Source: Kitasatospora griseola
GTDB lineage: Bacteria > Actinomycetota > Actinomycetes > Streptomycetales > Streptomycetaceae
Direction of reading: 5' to 3'
Assembly: GCF_014648555.1 (NCBI RefSeq)
Contig: NZ_BMRI01000018.1
Coordinates: forward strand, 41,661-79,021
Length of the DNA: 37,361 nt
Below, in pieces: positions 31,973 to 37,361 of the stretch. Position 1 is the stretch's first letter. Each line of letters starts with the position of its first letter. The translations under genes and the position numbers were made by a program. Below the pieces are notes generated by a model. That model searched no databases. It was not told the origin of the DNA and was given only the letters and a program-made list of their open reading frames with translations.

Positions 31973-33547
31973 TCAGTCCACGCAGGGCACTCCCCCGGCC
32001 TTGACCGGCGGGCCCTGCATCTGGAGCGTCGCGGCGGGGTTGGGGTCGGCGCCGGCGGTGGGCGTCCCGCCGGGGGCGGTGTACTCGGTGCCGAGGGTGA
32101 TCTGGACGTGGCCGGCGAGGACGGCGGTCGAGGCGGTGGCGGTGGCGCCGTAGCGGGTGGCGATCTGCTGGGCGGCGTCCTTGGCCCCGGCGCCGTACTT
32201 GACGGTGGTGGTCTTCGGCCTGGTGTCGGAGTTGGTGGCCTTTCCGGCCCGGTAGCCCAGCGCGGTCAGCGCCTTGGACTCGTCGGCGGCCGCACCGGTG
32301 ACGGGCGAGCCGTTGAGCACGTCGACGGTGGTGTCGGCGGCGTTGGCGGGCGGCGCGGCGTCGGGTGCGTCGGTCGTGGCGGCGGGCGCGGGCGCGGGGT
32401 CGGCGGCGGCCTGGCCGAACAGCTGCTTGACGATGCGTCGCAGCTTGCCCGGGTCGACCTGGTTGACCTCCTGGCCGCCGATGTTCGCGAACTTGTCGAT
32501 CGGCAGGGTGTTGAACTCGACGTTGCCGCCGGTCAGGTTGGGCGCCTGCTGGGCGAAGTCGAGGATCTGCCAGTCGTCGTCTATCACCACGTCCTTCTTG
32601 ACCACGTCGAGCAGCGACTGCAGCTTGCCGAGGTCGTCCATCACGCCCTGCTGCTTGAGCTTGTACTCGACGGAGGCGATGAAGGCCTGCTGGCGGTGGG
32701 TGCGGTCGAGGTCGCCGTTGGTGAGGTTGTGCCGCTGGCGGACGAAGGAGAGCGCCTGGGCGGCGTCCAACTGGCTCTCGCCGGCGGGCAGTTGCAGGCC
32801 GGTGCCGCCGCCGGGCCTGATCACGTTGCCCTTGCTGTCGGTGACCCGGGAGACGATCGGGTCGTTGACGGGCTTGTTCAGGCAGACGGTGATCGGCTGG
32901 ACTGCCTTGGCGATGTCGTAGAAGCCGAGCAGGTTGACCTCGGCGAAGTGGTCGATCGGGATGTCGAGCAGCTTCTGCACGGTCTGGATGGTGGCGGAGC
33001 GACCGGCCTCGCGGCTCTGGTGCTCCAGGTCGGCGCCCTTGACGCCCTTGGCGCGCAGCTTCTGCTCGGCGGCGTCCTTGGCGTACCCGTACGCCTCCTT
33101 GATCTTGTGCATCTTGCCGTCCGCGCCGTACGTCTGCACCCAGTCGTCGCGCGGGATGGACACCGCCTGCACCTTTCCGCTGGGCGGGATGTGCAGCACG
33201 ATCAGCGAGTTGGTGTTGTAGCCGCCGATCTCGCTGGAGCCGGCGTGCAGTTCGTCCTGGACGAACTCCTTGGGCAGGTCGTTGCCGTCCATGTCCTTTC
33301 GGCTGTCCAGGCCGATCAGCAGCAGGTTGATGGACTTGTCGAGGTGCTTGGGGGCGTTCTTCTTCGCCTCGTCCAGGGCGTGCGAGCGGGTGACGCCGTT
33401 CAGGTCGTTGACGGTGTACCAGGCGAAGCCGCTGACGGCGAGCACGGCCAGCGAGACGCCGCAGGCGACGGTGCGGCCGGCGATCACCAGGGGGGCGGGG
33501 CGGGACGGGCGGGCGCCGCCCCGGCGGGCGCTGCGTTGCTCAGCCAT
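31973..33547 (-). CDS. LytR-CpsA-Psr (LCP) family cell-wall glycopolymer ligase
   Basis: ATG 33547 lies inside the end of the upstream gene (8-bp overlap), which indicates translational coupling. The 524-residue product has a short cytoplasmic N-terminus, one membrane helix (about 20-43), then the LCP domain with INLLLIGLDSR (73-83), the AVSIPRDDWV segment and AQALSFVRQRH. A linker rich in Ala/Pro/Asp leads to a C-terminal LytR_C domain (TTVDVLNGSPVTG, VKYGAGAKDAAQQIA). LCP enzymes transfer undecaprenyl-linked polymers such as teichoic-type acids or arabinogalactan-like chains to peptidoglycan, using conserved Arg and Asp residues and a bound polyprenyl phosphate. Confidence 0.95.
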   Translation of the reverse strand: MAEQRSARRGGARPSRPAPLVIAGRTVACGVSLAVLAVSGFAWYTVNDLNGVTRSHALDEAKKNAPKHLDKSINLLLIGLDSRKDMDGNDLPKEFVQDELHAGSSEIGGYNTNSLIVLHIPPSGKVQAVSIPRDDWVQTYGADGKMHKIKEAYGYAKDAAEQKLRAKGVKGADLEHQSREAGRSATIQTVQKLLDIPIDHFAEVNLLGFYDIAKAVQPITVCLNKPVNDPIVSRVTDSKGNVIRPGGGTGLQLPAGESQLDAAQALSFVRQRHNLTNGDLDRTHRQQAFIASVEYKLKQQGVMDDLGKLQSLLDVVKKDVVIDDDWQILDFAQQAPNLTGGNVEFNTLPIDKFANIGGQEVNQVDPGKLRRIVKQLFGQAAADPAPAPAATTDAPDAAPPANAADTTVDVLNGSPVTGAAADESKALTALGYRAGKATNSDTRPKTTTVKYGAGAKDAAQQIATRYGATATASTAVLAGHVQITLGTEYTAPGGTPTAGADPNPAATLQMQGPPVKAGGVPCVD

Positions 33548-34244
33548 GGTGGGCCTTCCGGGTGCGGCGGGTGCGGACGACGGTGGCGAGCAGCGCCGCG
33601 GCGACGGCGGCGACCATCGGCCAGAACTGACCGCTGATCAGCCGCAGGCCCTGGGTGGCGAGTCCGGCGCCCTGGTAGCGGTCGCTGCGCGCCAGGTAGT
33701 CGACGGCGCAGGCCACCGTCAGCGTGACCACCGGTGCGCCGCTGACGATCCACCACCAGCCGCGCCGGGTCGCGACCAGCGCGGCCATGCCCGCACCGAG
33801 CACCGCGCACGTCGAGTAGAGCCAGCCGAGTCCGCCGCCGAACAGTTCGTCGGCGAGCGCCCCGAGCACGGGCAGTCCGAGTGCGGGCAGCACCGCGGGC
33901 ATCCGGTTCGGGGACGCGGCCGCCGACCGGCGCCGCTCGGCCCGCGGGGCCGCGGCCGGGCGCCCCTCCCCGGTCCGGCGCTGCTCCCCGGTCCGGCGCT
34001 GCTCGGTGACGCGTCGCCCGGGCTCGCGGTAAGCGCTTTCCGACCGCTCCCCGGACGCCCGGTAAGCGCTTTCCGACTGCCGCCCGGAGGCACGGCGCGC
34101 GCCCTCCGGCTGCCGCCGTCCGGCCCGCTGGGTCGGCATGGACGTCCCGCTCGGTCCGGGGGTCGGCGTCGGCGCCTGCTGCCCGTACTCGTCCCGCCAC
34201 AGCGGTGTCTCGCCGCGCGAGCGCGCCGGCCTTCGCCCGGTCAT
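33540..34244 (-). CDS. Membrane protein with disordered repeat-rich N-terminus (DUF6542-like), partner of LCP
   Basis: ATG 34244 follows a GAGGGG site; GTG 34250 is an alternative. The 234-residue product has an Arg/Ser/Gly-rich, low-complexity N-terminal half (about 1-115) with an internal duplication (SESAYRASGER / SESAYREPGR, and GEQRRT repeated). The C-terminal half has four membrane segments (AVLPALGLPVLGALADELF, LYSTCAVLGAGMAALVA, WWWIVSGAPVVTLTVACAV, FWPMVAAVAAALLATVV). The latter resembles DUF6542, found in actinobacterial membrane proteins. Its overlap with the LCP gene implies a joint envelope role. Two copies of a LacI-like 14-mer are embedded in the repeated codons. Confidence 0.82.
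   Translation of the reverse strand: MTGRRPARSRGETPLWRDEYGQQAPTPTPGPSGTSMPTQRAGRRQPEGARRASGRQSESAYRASGERSESAYREPGRRVTEQRRTGEQRRTGEGRPAAAPRAERRRSAAASPNRMPAVLPALGLPVLGALADELFGGGLGWLYSTCAVLGAGMAALVATRRGWWWIVSGAPVVTLTVACAVDYLARSDRYQGAGLATQGLRLISGQFWPMVAAVAAALLATVVRTRRTRKAHHG
34028..34074. repeat. Two copies of GGTAAGCGCTTTCC inside a coding region
   Basis: The 14-mer occurs at 34028-34041 and 34061-34074, 33 bp apart. It contains the palindrome AAGCGCTT and nearly matches 30404-30417. It encodes the repeated peptide ESAYR on the minus strand. It may be a protein-binding site or simply a duplication within the gene. Confidence 0.5.
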
Positions 34245-34329
34245 GGTCACCCCTCGTCCACTGCCGCGTCGTCGGTGCGACGTGCGGCCGGTTCGGCCTG
34301 ACAGACGCACACCGGACGCCGTCCGGTTC

Positions 34330-34347
34330 CTCTACACGCATGTAGAG
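34330..34347. promoter_or_regulatory. 18-bp palindrome CTCTACA-CGCA-TGTAGAG
   Basis: Exact 7-bp inverted arms (34330-34336, 34341-34347) with a CGCA spacer lie in an AT-richer patch between the divergent LCP-partner gene (start 34244) and the transglycosylase-like gene (start 34528). It is a good operator candidate for one or both. Confidence 0.55.
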
Positions 34348-34527
34348 ATTGGAGCGAAGCATACAAATTCGTTCCGGGTACGTAAGCTCACCCCCAGGTC
34401 GTCGCGGCGGGCCGCCCGCCGCGAGCGACACCTGGCAGAACGCAGCAGGCCGTCGGCAGGACACGGCCGCCGGTCGGCGGCGGACCGGTGGCCGGGCAGG
34501 CGGACCCGGACAGAAGGAGGCCCGGCG

Positions 34528-35199
34528 GTGGCGGAGCGCGGCGCGAAATGGCCGTGGGCGGTGCTGGCCCTGGCGGTGCTCGGCATCTGGCTGTACGAAC
34601 GCGGCGGCGACTCCGCGGCCCCGTCGGCCGGCGCCCCGCCCGCCGCCTCCGCCCCGGCCCCGTCGGCGGGCACGCCTTCACCCGACTCCTCGTCGACGCC
34701 GCGCGGCTCGGCCGACTACTCGCCGCCGCGGTTCGTCCCGGAGGTGCGCAAGTACGCCGCCGAGGCGGGGGTCGACCCGCAGCTGGTGATGGCGATCCTG
34801 TTCAACGAGTCGTACAAGCCGCACGGGCCGGACGTCGAGCGGGCCTGGCAGAAGATGAAGCCGGAGGCCTCGTTCGGCATCGCCAACATGCACCGCGCCG
34901 CGTACGAGGAGTGCCGCCGCAACCGGTCGTTCGCCGCCCGGCCGTGGGAGGACCTGCCGGACGATCCGGCGCTGGCGGTGCAGGCGGCGGCCTGGCACCT
35001 GCACGACCTGGGGGCGCAGCTGCCCGCGAAGTGGGCGGGGTCGTACAACCGGAACGAGCTGATGGCGCTCGGCTACAACACGGGTGCCGGCAACATGCTG
35101 GCGTTCGCGCGCGGCGCGAACCCGGGCCCGGAGGCCCGGTCGTACCTGGACCGGCTGCACGACAACTGGGCGAAGTCCGGCGAGCTCGTCAAGGTCTGA
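34528..35199 (+). CDS. Lytic-transglycosylase-like (SLT) envelope protein
   Basis: GTG 34528 follows AAGGAGG at 34514-34520. The 223-residue product has a short N-terminus and a hydrophobic signal/anchor (about 9-23), a Ser/Pro/Ala linker (about 28-62), and a C-terminal domain of the SLT lysozyme-like fold. The latter contains AGVDPQLVMAILFNESYKP (with Glu94 in the position of the catalytic acid), ASFGIANMH and a later LMALGYNTGAGNMLAF, matching the family pattern ExS...GxxQ/N...AYNxGxG. Such enzymes cleave glycan strands with formation of 1,6-anhydro-MurNAc. Its 3' end overlaps the convergent kinase-like gene by 11 bp. Confidence 0.87.
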   Translation: MAERGAKWPWAVLALAVLGIWLYERGGDSAAPSAGAPPAASAPAPSAGTPSPDSSSTPRGSADYSPPRFVPEVRKYAAEAGVDPQLVMAILFNESYKPHGPDVERAWQKMKPEASFGIANMHRAAYEECRRNRSFAARPWEDLPDDPALAVQAAAWHLHDLGAQLPAKWAGSYNRNELMALGYNTGAGNMLAFARGANPGPEARSYLDRLHDNWAKSGELVKV

Positions 35200-36262
35200 C
35201 GGCTCGCCGGTCGGTCGCCGCCTGTTCGAGTTCGGCCCGCGGGTAGGGCGTGAGCTTGCTCTCCCTCAGCAGGCGGCGGTGGAACCCGTCCAGCGCCACG
35301 GCCATCGGGGCGTGCCGGTCGAGCAGGGCGGCTGCGGGTCCGGGCACGGTGGCGGGGCGGTGTCCGGCGAGCCAGGCGCGCAGGAAGTCGGTGCGTTCGC
35401 GCTCGCCGCGGTAGCGGTCCAGCAGATGGTGCTGGAGCAGGTGGGCGGCGGTGTAGTGCCGATCGTAGCCGCGGTGGTCGGCGAGGAAGCGGCGCTCGGC
35501 CGGGGTGAGGTCGAAGCGTTCGCCGAGGGCGAGGCCGAAGTCGGCGAACGCGATCAGGCGGCCGTCGGTGAGCACGTTCCGGAAGTGCGCGTCGAAGTGC
35601 AGGAAGCCGCGTTCGTTCATGAACCGGGTGCCGCGGGCCAGTTCCTCGGCCGCCCACAGCTGCGGGGCGCCGGTGCGGTCGGGATGGTCGTGGAGCCAGT
35701 CGGCGAGGGTGTGCGGCAGGTGTTCGAGGAACAGCACCAGGCTGTGCGAGGCGCCGGCCAGCGCCTCCAGCCGCCTGCGCACGGCCGGGTGCCCGTCCCA
35801 GTGGGCGACGGCGCCGTCGACGCCGCCGAACTCGTCCATGAAGCCCGCCGGCGGGGTGTCGGGCAGCACGCGCCAGTGGTGCATCAGCGGGAAGCCCTCG
35901 TAGGCGCCGTCGAGCACCCAGTGGGTGGTGAGGATGTGGGCGGCGAGCTCGCGCCAGGCGCCGAATCCGGTGGAGCCGATGCCGTACTGGTAGAACCCGG
36001 GCAGCTCGAACAGGTTGGCGGTGCTGCGGACGTGGGCCGGTTCGAGTTCCAGGTCGGTGAGCGGCACCCGTTTGACGAACACCCGGGTGCCGTCGACCTC
36101 CACCGCACCCGCCCGACCGCCGATCCCGGCGGTGACGGGCCCCGAGTCGCCCGCGGCGTCGAGCAGTTCGCCCAGCTGCCGGTCGCCGAGCAGGGCGAGC
36201 GCGGTGGCGACGCGCCCGTGGGTCCTGATCCGGGCGTCGGTCGGATCGTCGGCGTGACGCAT
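35189..36262 (-). CDS. Protein-kinase-like / phosphotransferase-fold protein
   Basis: ATG 36262 follows a GGGAGC site. The 357-residue product has kinase-fold features: Lys64 in RVFVKRVPL, the catalytic loop HFDAHFRN (222-229, compare HxDxxxxN) and a metal-binding DFG (241-243, in IAFADFGLALG). The glycine-rich loop is poorly conserved. Compact size and the loop form recall aminoglycoside/lipopolysaccharide kinase-like enzymes more than regulatory Ser/Thr kinases. No membrane or sensor domain is present. The substrate is unknown. Confidence 0.8.
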   Translation of the reverse strand: MRHADDPTDARIRTHGRVATALALLGDRQLGELLDAAGDSGPVTAGIGGRAGAVEVDGTRVFVKRVPLTDLELEPAHVRSTANLFELPGFYQYGIGSTGFGAWRELAAHILTTHWVLDGAYEGFPLMHHWRVLPDTPPAGFMDEFGGVDGAVAHWDGHPAVRRRLEALAGASHSLVLFLEHLPHTLADWLHDHPDRTGAPQLWAAEELARGTRFMNERGFLHFDAHFRNVLTDGRLIAFADFGLALGERFDLTPAERRFLADHRGYDRHYTAAHLLQHHLLDRYRGERERTDFLRAWLAGHRPATVPGPAAALLDRHAPMAVALDGFHRRLLRESKLTPYPRAELEQAATDRRAVRP

Positions 36263-36343
36263 CGGCAGCTCCCGGGCCCGGCGGTGTGGTCCGTCCGACC
36301 CTACCGTCGGGCGGCCGGCGACCGGCGGGCGGGCGGCGGGCGG

Positions 36344-36802
36344 TCAGTGGTGCCAGGCCCGGCCGCCGGTGTTGTGGATGAACCGCTGCAGGACCTTCAT
36401 GGTGGTCAGGTACTCCTCGTCGGAGATGTCCCGGTGCCGTTCGGCCCACAGTTCGTCCTGGCGGGCGGCGGCCTTGGTGAACAGCGCCCGACCCTCGGGC
36501 GTCAGGGCGAGCAGGCCGTCGGCGGACTGGGTGACCCAGCCGCGCTCGACGGTCAGGTCGATCTCGGCCCCCATCGCCTCCGGCCCGGCGTCGAGGTAGC
36601 CGCTCAGCAGGTCGGAGATCCCGGTGCGGCTGCGCGGTTCGGTGGCGTGGGCGAGCTGGGCGAGCACCCACCACTGCGGCTGGGTGGTGCCGAGCTCGGC
36701 CAGCGCCCCGCGGGTGCGGGTGACGACGGCCTTGTAGGCTGCCCAACTCCAGTACCCGATGGGCTGCTTGATCAGTTCGGCGTCGCTGTGCGTGTACTCC
36801 AC
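36344..36802 (-). CDS. MarR-family transcriptional regulator
   Basis: GTG 36802 follows a GGGGAGGG site. The 152-residue product matches the winged-helix MarR layout: a first helix with SWAAYKAVVTRTRGALAELG, the LGTTQPQWWVLAQLAHA segment, a recognition region (TGISDLLSGYLDAGPEAMGAEIDLTVERGWV) and a wing with LLALTPEGRALFTKA. The recognition region is longer and more acidic than in standard members. A CTTGANNTCAAG site lies 58-69 bp upstream of its start, so it probably regulates itself, and the same motif precedes the MFS gene 15 kb away. Confidence 0.85.
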   Translation of the reverse strand: MEYTHSDAELIKQPIGYWSWAAYKAVVTRTRGALAELGTTQPQWWVLAQLAHATEPRSRTGISDLLSGYLDAGPEAMGAEIDLTVERGWVTQSADGLLALTPEGRALFTKAAARQDELWAERHRDISDEEYLTTMKVLQRFIHNTGGRAWHH

Positions 36803-36850
36803 GGCCGGGCCCTCCCCTGGTCTCAGGTCGATGCGGCCGAGCCTAGGAGT

Positions 36851-36871
36851 TCAAGTCCGCTTGAGGTCAAG
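36851..36871. promoter_or_regulatory. CTTGAGGTCAAG operator upstream of the MarR gene
   Basis: CTTGAGGTCAAG (36860-36871) has perfect 5-bp inverted arms around a GG spacer, preceded by a half-site TCAAG at 36851-36855. The MFS promoter has the same half-site plus palindrome arrangement (21921-21940). Confidence 0.55.
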
Positions 36872-36918
36872 CATCGATCGCACCCTCCGCGCCCCGCCCG
36901 TTGACGCGGCCCCTAAAC

Positions 36919-36931
36919 TGACTCTCCGTCA
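36919..36931. promoter_or_regulatory. Inverted repeat TGAC-TCTCC-GTCA, candidate operator
   Basis: It lies 25 bp upstream of the EF-hand gene start at 36957, within its presumed promoter or leader. It matches the elements at 5270 and 18798. Confidence 0.4.
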
Positions 36932-36956
36932 ATTCCTTGCCAGCGGAGGGTCACCA

Positions 36957-37361
36957 GTGTCCGAGGACCTGCTCATCGCCAAGATCAGCCACGGTTTCGA
37001 CCACCTCGACGCGGACGGCGACGGCCTGCTCACCGAGCAGGACCACGTCCTGATGGGCCAGTCGCTGGCGCGCTCACTGGGCCACCCGGCCGGGTCGCCG
37101 CAGGAGAAGCGGGTGGTGGACGCGTACCTGGCGATCTGGCGCGAGGTGCACCTGCCCCAACTGCCCGACGGAGCACGGGCGATGAGACGCGCGCAGTTCC
37201 TGGAGTCGACCGCGGCGCTGGCGGACGATCCGGCGGCGGCCGAGGCCGCGCTCGGCGGGTTGGCCCGGGCGTTCCTGGCGGTGGCGGACGCGGACGGCAG
37301 CGGGGTGGTGGACCAGGACGAGTTCTTCCTCTTCCAGCGCGGCCACTTCCCGCAGCTGCGG
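36957..37361 (+). CDS. EF-hand calcium-binding protein (3' end outside window)
   Basis: GTG 36957 follows a GGAGGG site. The 135 codons visible encode two EF-hand loops. The first, DADGDGLLTEQD (18-29), has Asp instead of Glu at the last ligand position. The second, DADGSGVVDQDE (111-122), is canonical. A helical segment lies between them. This resembles the four-EF-hand calerythrin-like proteins of actinomycetes, of which about 170-180 residues would be expected, so the last part is outside the window. It should bind Ca2+ in the cytoplasm as a buffer or sensor. It is divergent from the MarR gene. Confidence 0.9.
   Translation, partial: MSEDLLIAKISHGFDHLDADGDGLLTEQDHVLMGQSLARSLGHPAGSPQEKRVVDAYLAIWREVHLPQLPDGARAMRRAQFLESTAALADDPAAAEAALGGLARAFLAVADADGSGVVDQDEFFLFQRGHFPQLR

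Overview
The window is very GC-rich DNA with strong third-position G/C bias, GTG starts, purine-rich ribosome binding sites and many families typical of Streptomycetaceae (DUF6542-like/LCP pair, GH25 muramidase, XRE-STAND-WD40 regulator, MHYT protein, BlaI/M56 pair). It is most likely chromosomal DNA of a Streptomyces or Kitasatospora relative. No rRNA, tRNA, insertion sequence, phage gene or CRISPR array was recognised. About 33 genes can be supported, one open at each window edge.

Layout. 1-4958 (minus): a giant secreted lectin-plus-DUF11-repeat protein, running off the left edge, with an array of near-identical 327-bp units. 5396-5653: a small secreted protein. 5851-7499 (minus): a secreted penicillin-binding-protein-like serine hydrolase and a small hypothetical. 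7605-9711: a TetR regulator divergent from an amidase, with two candidate operators between. 9747-12298 (minus): a lipoprotein and a large secreted protein with an HExxE motif, resembling the EXORDIUM/phosphate-induced family. 12703-14088 (minus): a secreted NlpC/P60-like protein and a GH25 muramidase, divergent from a 1262-residue XRE-STAND-transmembrane protein with 14 WD40-like blades (14345-18133). 18112-19766 (minus): a membrane protein and a tandem NUDIX protein. 19994-23328 (plus): oleate hydratase and an MFS transporter. 23450-24846: MHYT sensor divergent from a NYN-domain protein. 24871-26732: AraC regulator divergent from an NmrA-like protein. 26772-28347 (minus): small genes, including a coupled Cys-rich pair and an ORF that seems to start at CTG. 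28449-30277 (minus): methyltransferase and secreted DUF1906 protein. 30506-31894: BlaI-type repressor and M56-type membrane peptidase. 31973-34244 (minus): LCP protein and its coupled membrane partner. 34528-35199: lytic-transglycosylase-like protein. 35189-36802 (minus): kinase-like protein and MarR regulator. 36957 to the right edge: EF-hand protein.

Two themes stand out. First, cell envelope and secretion: serine hydrolase, GH25, NlpC/P60, DUF1906, LCP, lytic transglycosylase, M56 peptidase and the lectin-repeat protein. Second, small regulator-target pairs (TetR/amidase, AraC/NmrA, MarR, BlaI/M56), several with visible inverted repeats. Shared short motifs tie distant promoters together: CTTGANNTCAAG upstream of both the MFS and MarR genes, TGACTYTYCGTCA upstream of three units, and GGTAARCGCTTTCC in two places. 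No clearly new defence or biosynthetic system was found; the most unusual items are the STAND/double-propeller protein facing two secreted wall hydrolases, the repeat array, and the CTG-start ORF.
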